Shown in pieces: positions 24,483-35,925 of a stretch of DNA of 64,000 bases. Source of the DNA: Haliotis asinina (lineage: Eukaryota > Mollusca > Gastropoda > Lepetellida > Haliotidae); assembly GCF_037392515.1 (NCBI RefSeq), contig NC_090292.1, positions 42,459,747 to 42,523,746 of the forward strand, read 5' to 3'. How positions within the stretch are numbered: position 1 is the first letter of the stretch; every line of letters begins with the position of its first letter. The translations under genes were made by a program, and so were the position numbers. The notes under the pieces are model-generated. The model was not told the origin of the DNA. It saw nothing but the letters and a program-made list of their open reading frames with translations, and ran no database searches.

Positions 24483-25234
24483 CTGAATACAATGAATAAT
24501 ACAAACATTGCTAAGCTTCTAGTGTTGAGAACTGGTCGAAACCTCACAACTGATGATTGAACAACCATCGAAAAGAAGTTGATTAGCATCATTTTTCAGA
24601 TTTTCCTTTCCAGGTTGCTACTGCAGATATCTGTCAACATTATGCAAGTTGCTACATTAAAGCGATGACTAATATATGTGATGAACATAAACGCCTGGGA
24701 ATCATTAACAAATATTCAGTCATGACTTTTATATTAGTACAGTGAGTTATCTAAAAAATAAACATGTCTTCAGGCCCTGACAACGTCGAGTGTTTGCGAG
24801 GCTGAAACAGCAGTTCCAAAATTGTTTGTGTTTGATTATGAGAAAATGTGATCAATTGCTTGGTCGTTTAGTCACTGCAACCAATCTTTGATCATTTCAA
24901 TTAATCCAAACAGTGTCAACACCACTATAAGTTTTAGTCAGTTAAAGCTTTTTCCCTCTAACTATTTCTGAAAATATCTGCTCACAATCATGTTCTACAT
25001 GAACAACTTTGTTAGTTTCCATAACAATGTGTTAAATGATCGTATGTCTGATATCATTATTAAAATATTGATAATTAACATGAAAATGAAACCCTTTCAT
25101 CAAGTTGCAAGCCAACTGACACATCACTGATCCAATTCTGACAACACATCACAAAAGTTGATGCCATGTGGATATTGACTGTAAATAACACGACATCAGC
25201 AAAAGTGATAAAAGCATATGTGACCTTGTACTTT

Positions 25235-25395
25235 TTGTGAGTGAGAACTGTTTTACGCAATTTCAAGCAATATTCCAGCAATATCATGACGGGACACTAG
25301 AAATGGGATTCACATATATCCATGTAGGGATTCAAACCTGGGTCCTTGTTGTGCCAAGTGAACGCTTTAGTCACTGGGCTATCCCACCACCCTAA
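25235..25395 (-). mobile_element. SINE-B, first of a tandem pair
   Basis: Tail GTGAGTGAGAACTG to 5' end GGGCTATCCCACCACCC; B box GGTTTGAATCC. Confidence 0.85.
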
Positions 25396-25503
25396 GGGAC
25401 ACCAAAAATGGGCTTCATGCATCGCACCCACGTAGAGAATCAAACCTGGGTCGTCACGTCGCTGTGGCAAACAAGTGCTTTGGCCACTTGGCTACCTGCC
25501 CCA
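25396..25503 (-). mobile_element. SINE-B, second of the tandem pair, lacking the 3' end
   Basis: It begins at GGGACACCAAAAATGGGCTT and ends GGCTACCTGCCCC, directly abutting the first unit. Confidence 0.8.
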
Positions 25504-26432
25504 ATCTTTCAGTTTTGATATTCTAAGTCGTCATATGTAGCACATGTTAAAAACACGACCCCTGATTGTGAGCAGGCCTACATTATGCGAAGAGCTGTGG
25601 ATTTCATAGCTCATTCTAGGCATTTTAAAAATATATATAGTTAATTTGTTTCATAGAATTGTAACTTTGGGAAGAAACGACCAATAGTAAACAATGCTCC
25701 AACAGGTCATTTTGTCTGAGTTAGTCACACAATGTGGATAAATACATACTTTTTTCAGTCATAAAGAATCAAAAGAATCCAATTCTAGTGACAAATCAAG
25801 TCAGATTTACAGGGCACAGTCGGAACTCATCCCAATCCTATTTACACCAATGTGCAATCTGCACCTTCAACTGTTAGCATGATGCCCAAAGCTAAATTCT
25901 GTTGAGCACATTCTGTTCAGTCAAGTAAGCTCAGCTGGTATTGTGGTAATTAAAAATCAAACTACCAGTATTATTTGTACAAGAACAATGTTAAGACCAG
26001 TTTTGGCATGGATTGTCCACGGTACAGGCTTATCTTCCTGTTCGTCAGCAAAACCATTTCCTTGTTGGCAAAGAACTTGAGGTGGGTAGATAAGTCAAAA
26101 ATTGTTATGGTGTACATCTGTTGTATATGCTTCCCCCAATTAATTTAATCACCATGGAACCAACTCAAATTTGTGCGAACACATAACAGCAGACTGTCTC
26201 GCGTACATGTTATGTCCTCTACTGTATATATTGCCTCATGTTGCATCTAATCAAAACCAGCTAAAACATAATGGAAAATATTGCATTAAAAAAACACTCA
26301 TCCTATACGGACAGTACAACTTCATAGCAATCAAAGTCATTTTCATTACACAAGCGATTATCATAAACATATTCCATATGTATATGTCATCAACCTTTTA
26401 CATATTTAACATTTTAAATACTTAATTGATAT

Positions 26433-26536
26433 GCAGCAGCTACTTTTCAATGCATAACTGGTACGCAACAATTATTTTTCAATGTGTATTCAATGCATAA
26501 CTGGTACAGAACAATTATTTTTCAGTGCGTAACTGG
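26433..26536 (+). repeat. Short tandem repeat of a CAATGCATAACTGGTA unit
   Basis: Three partial units contain TTTTTCAATG or TTTTTCAGTG and TAACTGG. Confidence 0.55.
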
Positions 26537-27744
26537 AAATCTTTTATACGCATTTTACACAGATACACAGCTTATTTAGCCCTCTAGGTAATCCTTACTG
26601 GTAGACAATATACATTATGACTGTGACATTTAATATTGGCTTTCCTAAATTTAGCAGTAAAGGCAAGGGTTCCTTGTCACAGCAAATACAATTAAATGCA
26701 AATGAATAAAATCTGGTGACTTATTTCCTAATTTGCACGAATGCAGCAAATCACAAAGATCAATGACACTATGTTTTTGACACATTCTGATTATTCAGAT
26801 GAACTTACTGAAAAAAATAAAAACATCATTGTCTTTTCATGTTGAACTTTTAACCAGTGGTGAATTTTAAACATAACATTCAACTGCCAAGATTGTTAAA
26901 CATTTATTATCGTGTTTGGTCTTCGTATTTGCAGGCCGATTTGGGTCTAGCTACACAATTCAAAATTCGGCTCCCAAAATTTTCACTCCATCCCGCCCAT
27001 ATTGACCTGTATGGGCCAGTTCAGCTGGCCAATGTGTGCTCTACGGGATTGGAATATGCAGCAACGGTTCTCTCTTTGACAAAATCAATTCCTTTAGTCA
27101 CTGGCAATAGGTCGTGCGTGGCTGATCAATACAGCATGATTCATTCATCTGGGAACAACTCGCTTTCAATCAAGCATCACCGAGTCTACGATAGATTCGA
27201 TCGAATCAATGTGAAGAGATAATCCATAAAGTACGGCGTTTAAAAGAAACTTAAACTGCAGCTAGACAGCGGCAATGGTCGCCTACCCCTAAGTCTACCA
27301 AATTTCAAACGAATTTGTTCACAGGTAGAAACCAGGATAGTGGCATAGTGTCAGACGACAATCTAGGTCATTGTATGACGTCACGCCTTCATGTTATCCA
27401 ACCATTCGAATCAGGTGCTGATATTGTAAACATTGACGATTTCGGGTGGGGCTGTGCGTGTTTTCGATATTTACTTAACAACTTTGCAGTACTGCAATAA
27501 CTCTGTACATATATGTTGCGAAAAGGTAATGTGAAAACGTAGACAAATCATAACTTTTTCAATGGCTTGGCCCACAGCCAACAGAAACAACTGCCTTACT
27601 TCACTCAAAACCGCAGCCATAAACCGCGATCATCGGGAGTTTCCCGCGATGACAGTAATGTGGCCAGATCCTAGGATGTTAGTACACTCCAGTCCAAAAG
27701 AAATCATGATAAATTAAACGCGTTTTATAAAATAAATAACTTAC

Positions 27745-27831
27745 CAACAGTCGAAAGCAATCAGTCCGACTCCATTTCGCGCGTAGGCAGCGGGTCCCGG
27801 ATGAATTAATCTTTTACGCATGCGCTAATTG
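27745..27831 (-). promoter_or_regulatory. CpG-rich promoter and putative non-coding first exon, with an NRF1-like site
   Basis: On the minus strand the sequence ends in a strong donor (TGTTG then GTAAGTT at 27745). Upstream is GC-rich with several CpGs in an otherwise AT-rich area. ACGCATGCGC near 27815-27826 fits the NRF1 palindrome found in many animal housekeeping promoters. A short ATG with an early stop (uORF) lies within it. It could be the missing 5' exon of CTDSPL2, but no transcript evidence links the two, and 22 kb separates them. Confidence 0.45.
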
Positions 27832-28856
27832 ACAAGTGTCTTTCTTATGTGCTATTCCCCTCAAACAGACTTTTGTCAGAACTATATACAACAAAGCGGT
27901 GTTCTACTGAATAATCCTATTGGACATTATCGTCTGTCAGTCCACACATAAAAAACTTTTCTGCCGTTAATAGTATTCTATCTAAAACATCAGAAGAAAA
28001 TAAAAACGCACAGCCATAAATTACGGATAGACCCTGACCAACGTGTGCCAAATAAATTAATGAAATTTCCCGACATTTCATATTCATTGTCAGTCGATCA
28101 CATTCACGGATATTTGTCGATTGGTGACAATGACGCGACAGCTTGTAATAAAATGGACAAAAGAAATGTTCATAACATTTTTTAACATTTCTCTGGTGAA
28201 TGATCTACGAGGCATATTTTTTTATCTGCAGAACCATTCATTTAATTAAAACATCCGACGTTCCGCATCAAACACCCCACCTACGCATATTTATTGAACG
28301 GTAGATCTGATAGGCAGTGAGTGATTATAAATCAAGACGAGAAGATATTTTTTTTCCTCTTCTCTAATTAGGACACAAACACAACCTTCTACCCCTTTCC
28401 ACACCACGATCACATTTATCAAATAATGAATCCTTTAGCTATTGACTAAATAAGGAACTGACATGTAGAATATAGAAATCCCACACTTTGTGAGCATAAC
28501 TTGAAACAACATGACGGACGTCAGTAACGACAAGTTTGGTGCCACTGACATGAAGGATAATTCGTTTTGATACGACTTTCAGTAGCTACACAATAACCAA
28601 TATTTTCACAACCTGTTGTTTTCATTGACAATGATCCATCCTAATTTGAAACTTTACGTAGCAGATTAATGTAGTGTTCACATTTTTCCATGTTGAAATT
28701 TCGCTTTCAGTGAAACAATACTAAACATTATTAAGGCTTACATACGGTAAGAACAGACTGGACCAGATGCGCTGTTATCGCTGAATGAATGCTCTTTGTT
28801 TGTTTCACCGATATCTGTGAGAAAGTGACATCTGTCAATCTTACGATTAGCAGGTC

Positions 28857-29095
28857 GGGTGTTTAGTTTTACGCCGCACTCAGCAATATCTCAGCTGTAT
28901 GGCGGCGGTCAGTAAATAATCGAGTCTGGATCAGACAATCAAGTGATCAACAGAATGAGCATTAATTTAAGACACTGAGATACAATGACGGGCGTCAACC
29001 AAATCGGCAAGCCTGATCACTCGATCCCGTTAGTCGCCTCTTACGACAAGCATGGGTTACTGAAGATCAGTTCTAACCCGGATCTTCACGGGGTA
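28857..29095 (-). mobile_element. SINE-A, full-length
   Basis: Both the tail end (TTTAGTTTTACGCCGCACTC) and the head (CCCGGATCTTCACGGGG) are present. Confidence 0.9.
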
Positions 29096-29164
29096 AACCT
29101 ACGATTAATGCGCTAACATGCGAAATATTGGTACGGCAAACAGTATATGTGCACACAAGGGTTA

Positions 29165-29179
29165 TGGTGGTGGTGGTGG

Positions 29180-29235
<56 letters not shown>

Positions 29236-29256
29236 TTGTTGTTGTTGTTGTTGTTA
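29165..29256 (+). repeat. Microsatellite (GTG)n(ATG)n(TTG)n
   Basis: About 28 trinucleotide units in three blocks; mirror frames encode Met/Leu or Asn/Ile runs. Confidence 0.95.
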
Positions 29257-29351
29257 TTGTTTGCTGATAAAAGAAATATTGAATCCCGCAAACAGGACTG
29301 GCTAAGCTCATCACCAACTTAAAGCCCACGCTCCCTTTCAGATGCAGCCAG

Positions 29352-29580
29352 CCCGTGAAGATCCGGGTTAGAATCTTTCAGCAACCCATGTTTGTAAGAA
29401 GATCCTAACGGGATCGGGTGGTCAGCCTCACTGACTTGATCGACGCATAATTATCACCGTATCCCTTTTGCGTTGACTGATGCTCATGTTGTTGATCACC
29501 GGGCTGTTTGACCCAGATTCGAATATTTACAGGCCGCCATCGTATAGGTGGAATACTGGTGAGTGCGGAGTTAAACAGCC
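29352..29580 (+). mobile_element. SINE-A, full-length, inverted to the neighbour at 28857
   Basis: It begins CCCGTGAAGATCCGGGTTAG and ends GAGTGCGGAGTTAAAC. With the copy at 28857 and the microsatellite between them it forms a potential long hairpin. Confidence 0.88.
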
Positions 29581-30401
29581 CAAATCCTGTCACAGCCAGG
29601 CTGGGTTACAGTTAAAATACTACGTCCGCTTTTCACAAGCAGCCAGATAGGGAAATAGCCTTCGTTACTTTCAATCAGTCTTTCATATATGAAGAATACA
29701 AGAAACAGACCCTTTTAATTATATGGATATTTGTACAAATACTTAGTCATATGGTACAAAGAAGGTTTTGAAGTAGAAGACCATGAAAACACTTTTTCGT
29801 AACCTGTGCGTCCATGCTTTTGACCTTCGTTGTTGCTGAAGCTAGAGATTTCGGTTAATCTGAGCGCCTTTAGCTTTAACGTTAATTTTTATTTATTATT
29901 TATTATGCTATTTAAGGGTATTTTCTACTATTTGTTTGCCTTCGCTGTTGACTCTCTTGAATTTAGTAGACCTGAGACCCGAGGCGCGGATGTAAACAGA
30001 TATAATATCGTCATCTCATTTCTATGATACTCACTTGGGTTCTCAAAGATAGATCATTAATAGACATGATCTGTTGTATGGAAACATGTATTACAAAACT
30101 TGCGATTTTGAAACCCAGTATAACCATATTTTACTATTTCACCCTTGAATGTTTGACTGAGGCTTCAGCATCATTTATATTATGAATAATAAGAAGAAAA
30201 GACATCTCGCCACGAATTGTCACAAAACTGCTATGCGGCGATAAACAAGAGTCACTCAGTTTTCAGACAATACATCGGAAAACACTCACCACTGGCTTTG
30301 AAGACAGAGTGACGCCTAATACAACAATAAGTAAGGGGAACATAAGTGAAAATTAAATAAAAAATACAGTGTTGGCGTTCACCCAGAAACTTGGCCACCA
30401 G

Positions 30402-30600
30402 TAACCCTTACTTGTCGTAAGATGCGACTACGGGATCGTGTGGTCAGATTCGCTGACACATGTCATCGGTTACCATTTGTGCAGATCAGTGCTCATGCTG
30501 TTGATCACTGGATCGTCTGGACCAGACTGGATTATTTACAGACGTCCGTCGTGTAGCTGGAATATTGCTGACTGCGGCTTAAAACTAAACTCACTGTATC
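30402..30600 (+). mobile_element. SINE-A, head-truncated
   Basis: It starts at TTACTTGTCGTAAGATGCG and ends AAAACTAAACTCACT. Confidence 0.88.
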
Positions 30601-31924
30601 ATACATAAATTGTACTTAACAATGATCTAGGTTTAATGTTGGAGGGGAAACAAAGTTCAGTCCAGCTCAGTCGTGTGACGGTGGTAGTGTAGTAGGCACT
30701 ATAACCGAAACAGCATTAATGTCGACCTGACATAGCTGAAAGAGACAGAGCATACCTGCCAGATCACTGTCTCACCTGTAAGAGATTAGGTGATTAAATA
30801 AGGCATACTCAGGACACTTTCTTTACTCAGTCTCAGACATCAGCCAGTAGACGACCGAAGTCAGCCGGATATAGCTATAGCTAGTCGCCAAGAAACTAGC
30901 ATCGCACTGTGGGAGTGTAAACAAGTGCCCGGCAAGGCGAAAGGCCGCTTACTCTAGAGTAAAAATATTTTCGGTCCACTGCCTACGTGGGGGACAGCAA
31001 ATGTGGGTACCTACGAATGCGATCGCCATGAACCTAAACTTCCAACTAGTCTTAAAACTTAATGCACCAGTCAGTTTTAGAAAATAACACAATTCTTCCC
31101 TTGACACCGACATACGGACGGAGTCTCAAACAAGCCAAGTTAAAGGTCAGGTTATTTTGACATTCAAGGGAAACGAAATCGACAGTGTGTAACTAGGTCT
31201 GTACGACGCTACGCTAGCGGTAGTCGGGGGCAGCGTTTAACATATCACTTTCAGCCCCGCGTGTCCTCGCAGTGAGTGTAGAACAACATTTCAAAAGCCT
31301 CTGAGTGTTTCAAGTTCAATGCCTGGCCCAGTCGTTTAAATGTAGTCTGAACTCAACAACGATAGTTAGGTCGAGCCGAAAGAGGACATTCGGTCTTCCA
31401 TTGAAGTCCGAGTACGAATTTGTTAATCATTTTACGAACCTGCCAACCGCAAAAATCATAAATGTTGAAAAGGTTGAACAAAAATAATTATCAGCTAAAA
31501 GGGATGTTTGCTTGTGTGTTTGTTGTTATTTCACTGTAGCATATATAATTTTCATGAATTAAATATTCGCAAGAGGCAAGTCAAATTTCGCACTTTTGTG
31601 AAGAATCGTCCTGTCTACAATCTCATTACTTATTTCTCTTTAATTTTCCGCTGCTTATTCATCAACACAGGGTCGCGAACACCTTTAACATGGCTGACAG
31701 TGGGATGGTGAATTGTGAAACGTAAAGTGGAAAAAGTGATGTCATCAATTAAATAGTGGTCGGAAAATCGAACTGAAATTATGTGCGCAGAGCAGAGATG
31801 ATTTCAAATGTGCCAGTCAAATTTGAGAGAGATCCGTCCATAACTCAATGAAAATTATTCATGCTACACTGAAATAACATGTTGAAAGTATATGGAAATG
31901 AGGTCAAATGGTCCATTATAACTG

Positions 31925-32126
31925 ACACAGGTCTGTATATGACGGCGGTCTGAAAATAATCGAGTTTAGATCAGACAATCCATGCAGTGATCAATATCAT
32001 GAATATCGATCTACTTAAATGGAATATGATGACATGTGTCAGCGATCCTAACCAGCCGCACTCGTATAAGTCGCCCTAACGACAACCATGGTTTGCCGAA
32101 GGTCAGCTCTAACTCGGATTTATCAA
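31925..32126 (-). mobile_element. SINE-A, diverged, tail missing
   Basis: ATGACGGCGGTCTG, CAGACAATCC and GATGACATGTGTCAGC are recognisable; the shared tail is absent. Confidence 0.75.
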
Positions 32127-32140
32127 GATTAGATCATTGC

Positions 32141-32345
32141 CCAGGGCGGTAAGGTTGTCCAGGCGTTCGCTTGTCACGCCGAAGACCCGGGTTCGATTCG
32201 CCACATAGGTACAATATGTGAAGCCTATCTCTGTTGTCCTCCGCCGCGATATTGCTGAAATAATGCTGAAACCTTACTTGCGCTCTCACTGATCATCATC
32301 TTCTCATTCTCGCCGGAATGTTGCCGAGTGCGGTGTTAAACAAGG
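32141..32345 (+). mobile_element. SINE-B followed by a second tail fragment
   Basis: Perfect B box GGTTCGATTCG (one change from consensus) with GACCCGGG before it. A second tail-like piece, ATGTTGCCGAGTGCGGTGTT, lies at 32310-32340. Confidence 0.82.
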
Positions 32346-32415
32346 AAAAAAATATTCGAATGTTACCTTTGGCACGTGTTCATCAGCGGGCGAGTGTTAT
32401 ATAGCATCTGTTTGG

Positions 32416-32559
32416 ATCTGTGGGATAGCTTAATGGTAAAGCCTCCGCTCGTCATACTGAAGACGTGGGTTCGATTTCTCACATGGGTACAGAGTGTGTC
32501 CCGCCGTGATATTGCTGGAGTATTGATGAATGCGACGTAAAACTATACTCACTCACTTA
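32416..32559 (+). mobile_element. SINE-B whose tail forms the left 19-base repeat of the 32560 insertion
   Basis: TAGCTTAATGG A box, GGTTCGATTTC B box and the AACTATACTCACTCACTTA tail. Confidence 0.88.
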
Positions 32560-33190
32560 GAAACCCGATTTACAACTTCGTTTAAGGATTTAATATGTTC
32601 TTTTTTCATGTCTCGCATACATTTAATAATTTCACTACCAAAGCCAGTGTTTATATTTGGTGCCGGACCACGTCCGAGACCAGTTCCCTCAACGGGATTG
32701 TCACTTTGCTCGAGATTTTCAATCTCTTCGTGGGAAAAAACACCCCCGCCTTCATTAGTAGCTGTTACAACAGAAACTTCTTCTGATATATGGCCCTCAA
32801 TATTAGCGCTAATATCCGACTCCCGGTTTGGGGTCGACACTGCTTTTCCCAAAAGTTCGTTTTGCAATTTGTCGAGAATGGCAACACCCTGTGTATTGGT
32901 CGCCATATTGTGAAATGTGGGGAACGCACGTGAAAAAACGTGCTGGGCAGAAAAGTTCGAAAGTCTTGTCAAAGTCACAACTCACCACACATCTGTCCCT
33001 GGATGAAAGTAAAAATATACATATCCCTAAGTACACAAGAAATCGCCTGTACCACTTCCACAGAATATGTAATTCCAAAATCCAAATTGTTGCTGTTAAC
33101 CTGCTGACCTCAGCCGATGCCAAACTCGCACTGAAGCCGATTCCTCACGAGCAATCTCACGGGGTCTCGCGTGACCTGGTGCCGAAGGAG
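32560..33190 (-). mobile_element. 631-base insertion flanked by a 19-base direct repeat, containing a truncated reading frame
   Basis: The 19-mer AACTATACTCACTCACTTA occurs at 32541-32559 (tail of a SINE-B) and at 33191-33209. Within the insert the minus strand holds an ATG (32906) frame of about 115 codons starting MATNTQGVAILDKLQNELLG, acidic in the middle and KCMRDMKKEHIKSLNEVV near the end. Its stop codon comes from the flanking SINE tail, so the protein is cut short at its C-terminus. Family unknown; possibly a retrotransposon ORF1 or a transposed gene piece. No poly-A. Confidence 0.6.
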
Positions 33191-33430
33191 AACTATACTC
33201 ACTCACTTACTATTGCATCAGTTTAGCAACATGTGGAGTAAATGAGCGAGAGAGTTAGATGCAACCTTTGCCTTTGTTCATTGTTTGCAATTGTTTAATT
33301 TACCAGCCGGCCATTAGGGCCTGCCGTTACATGCAGGCCTCAAAATCTACAGATCCTGATTGAGATCTGCAGACCCATTTGGTTAAAGTCTCTCCCCACA
33401 CAAACACTGACAAAAAAACCCAAACCAATA

Positions 33431-33450
33431 ATCCCCCCCCCCCCCCCTCC
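33431..33450 (+). repeat. Poly-C run
   Basis: About 16 C in a row, then TCCC; its length may be unreliable in the assembly. Confidence 0.85.
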
Positions 33451-33961
33451 CAAAACAAAAAAGAGAAAACCCAACAAAACACACATTTGAAACTGCCGGT
33501 TGATACAGTAACAATTTTTAAGCAGCGCTGGGCCTTCGGGCCGGTGGTTATTTCAAACACTGACTACTAGTATGTTCCATCTCAACACTTTAGGGAAGCT
33601 CGAAGTGATGTAGCGCACCTCCCATGGGCACCTATATGAAACATGTTGATGAAAACATGTTGAGGGAAACACCCTCTACTCTCTACCATCACTGTGTCAG
33701 CGATGAGTGAAGTGCAATTTCTCCATTCACACTGCCCAGCTTCTGCCGTAGTTCAATAAAGTCCCTAGACAAACAGCCAATCTCTAAAATGAACAGGTTT
33801 TGCAGAAAAAGTTAAAAACAGTTCCTGAATTGTATTCATAATATGTAATAAACGTGATCGGAAACTTTCTTCAGTTTCAGCCTAAAAACGTGAAATCTGG
33901 ACTTGCCACAAATCGTCGACTTGCATTTGTTTCGAGTTGGTGAGCTTCTTAGAGAGTAGGT

Positions 33962-34080
33962 GAGTTTAGTTTAACGCAACACTAAGCAGTATTCCAGCTA
34001 AATGGCGGCGATCTGTAAATAAGTGAGTCCTGACCAGACAATCCAGTGTTCAACATCAATGAGCATCGATCTGCACAATA
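33962..34080 (-). mobile_element. SINE-A, 3' half
   Basis: GAGTTTAGTTTAACGCAACA through GAGCATCGATCTGCACA; the head half is absent. A SINE-B lies 40 bases to the right. Confidence 0.8.
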
Positions 34081-34120
34081 TGTGAGCGAGCGTGTGGGTG
34101 AGTGGGTGGTAGTCTACCAG

Positions 34121-34292
34121 TGAGTGAGTGAGTGAGTTTAGTTTTACGCCGCTTTTAGCAATATTCCAGCCATATCACGGCGGGGGACACCAGAAAATGG
34201 GCTTCACACATTGTACCCATGTGGGGAATCGAACCCGGGTCTTCGGCGTGACGAGCGAACGCTTTAACCACTAGACTACCCCACCGCCCCTT
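34121..34292 (-). mobile_element. SINE-B, best-preserved copy, 9-base target duplication
   Basis: The B box (34225-34235) reads GGTTCGATTCC exactly on minus and the A box (34268-34278) TAGTCTAGTGG. These are RNA polymerase III internal promoter elements of a tRNA-derived head. TACCAGTGA flanks both sides (34115-34123 and 34293-34301). Confidence 0.95.
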
Positions 34293-34561
34293 TACCAGTG
34301 AATGAATGCGGAGATCTATTACTAAGCTGACTTTCCCCTACCAAATCCAAACTCTGACACCAAGAGGAGTTGTTAACGTCAAATCAAGTACATATTTTAG
34401 CATCTAATGTTAATATTTTTCAAGGTATCACACAATGAATAAAGAACAAAATCCGATTACACACAAAACTATAAGCAATTTACAAAGATGATTTTAAAAT
34501 ATGAATTCATGTCTAGACATCTTAAGATCGAATTTGTACTAAAATAATTATTTATGAAAAA

Positions 34562-34735
34562 TAATCGAATGTGTGATAATACTTCAGTTCATGAATTATG
34601 AGCACACATAATACTGTCTGATGAATCACACATCTTTATTGATTCAGCCACCTCATCTGTGTGTACAGTCCGTTTGAGTCAAAATCTCCCCAATGAACTG
34701 CACTCTAACTCAAAACCAAATACCTGTAATTTTAT
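34562..34735 (+). repeat. Left member of a direct repeat pair flanking the retroelement composite
   Basis: It shares a long stretch with 37537-37715 in the same orientation, including TGAATCACACATCTTTATTG and CAAAATCTCCCCAATGAA. Overall identity by eye is about 80-85 percent. Confidence 0.8.
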
Positions 34736-35132
34736 TTAATATACTCTTAAAAAATAGGGGATCTTCATTTTTTTATTTACGATTAAAAATATTTAGGAGA
34801 TTTATCGGAGTTAGTCAGTGTTGATATATGATATTATTGAATGTTTTGAGAGTGTATCGTCATCTGCACTTCCTCACATGGAATGTAGTCCCTTTTGAAA
34901 GATGATGTGTGTATGACATGTAATTTGAATGTATACGATTTTCATTTTAAAACAAACGACTTAAAACAAACACTAACAAATGTGTGATGCAAGATGACTG
35001 TCAAATTAATGTTCTAAGTGATTCCTTGACCTTCTTGAAAAACTTGTTTCAAGTTGTTTCAAAGGCATTTAGAAGTTGGAGGAATCAAACTAAAATGCTC
35101 TATGGTTCAACTTTATTATACAAGGTCACAAC

Positions 35133-35163
35133 GTTTCGAGACAGATCATAGTCTCTTCTTTAG
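35133..35163 (-). ncRNA. Decayed hammerhead-ribozyme-like core of the Penelope-like element
   Basis: On the minus strand CTAAAGA, then a stem II GAGAC/GTCTC around an eight-base loop, then GAAAC fits the hammerhead core CUGANGA-stem-GAAA, with one key G changed to A. Penelope-like elements are known to carry hammerheads in their terminal repeats. The change makes it probably inactive. Confidence 0.5.
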
Positions 35164-35345
35164 GTGAAGTGAGGGTAAGGTAAAACTAAAGCGTTGTAGT
35201 ATATATACACATAACAGTAGACCGATAACAATGGGTAACAAGATATACAGGTTTCTATTAATTGATGTACAGGCTTCAACTGATTGGTGTGCAGGCTTGT
35301 GTTGATTAGGTTAACGAGTTACAGGTAAAGATGTTTGGATAAACA

Positions 35346-35925
35346 TTAGTCACTGAGGATAACGTGGTTCCATGCATTGGGTAAGTAAACACCTCCGTCT
35401 CTGTTGACTGATTGCTTGTTCCTCTTGATTGCAATGGCTTCTAAGAGCTTCCGTTTTTGAAGTCATTGGCGTTCCTAACTAATGTCATGATGTTGTCCCA
35501 AACAATCTTGTGATTGGGGTTGTGCATGTGTTCAGATACAGCAGATTTCTGATTTGAATTGATGTTTTGTGTTCTTTTAACCTGACAGCCAGTGGTCGAC
35601 CAGTTTCACCAATATATGTCTCTTTACAACTGCATTGGATCTGGTAGGTGCATCCTGTATTGTTGCATTTAGGTGTTGTTGGCCCGCGTCCATTAGCTGA
35701 TAGTAGCGTTTTCAGGTTGGTGTCGCTACGGAAGGTGACGTCTATTCCTGTTGTTTTCTTGATGAGACGGCTGATGCGATGACTTATCTGGCCATGGTAT
35801 GGTATGTTAATTCTGATGGGGGAAGGTTCTGGTTTAGTTGGCTTGGGAGTTTCTCTCAGTGTCTTGGTGATGGTGTTGCTGACTAGATGGGGTGGGTACT
35901 CGTTGAAAAGATTCAGAACATCGCG
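35346..35925 (-). pseudogene. Penelope-like element: 3' part with GIY-YIG endonuclease (frameshifted)
   Basis: On the minus strand the translation reads INIPYHGQISHRISRLIKKT, then two Cys pairs, then KETYIGETGRPLAVRLKEH, the GIY-YIG core of Penelope-like elements. Frameshifts follow near 35545 and 35440. The conserved tail includes HNPNHKIVWDNI, RKLLEAIAIKR and RDGGVYLPNAWNHVILSD before TAA. The reverse transcriptase domain is missing on this strand. Confidence 0.85.

Larger units (their letters stand above)
5936..27744 (-). other. CTDSPL2: Putative first intron of CTDSPL2 (gene-free, repeat-bearing)
   Basis: I see no convincing exon on either strand in these 22 kb. The content is AT-rich unique sequence with SINEs, two MITE families, microsatellites, polypurine tracts and a dispersed 240-base repeat pair, listed separately. 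If the promoter at 27.8 kb belongs to another gene, most of this stretch is intergenic instead. Confidence 0.4.
27832..31924. other. Intergenic sequence without recognised genes
   Basis: Apart from the three SINE-A copies and the microsatellite at 29.2 kb, nothing is recognised. The segment 30.65-31.3 kb is less AT-rich and could hold an exon or promoter, but no frame or splice pair is convincing. Confidence 0.6.

Noticed and set aside
26857..27222. 121-codon plus-strand frame near the 27.8 kb promoter
   Set aside because: No homology, poor start context and no splice support.
32828..33226. 132-codon plus-strand frame
   Set aside because: It is the shadow of the minus-strand frame in the 32560-33190 insertion, which has better composition and a start codon.
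34225..34235. True tRNA gene at SINE-B B boxes
   Set aside because: No cloverleaf with paired acceptor arms can be drawn; the boxes belong to SINE-B.
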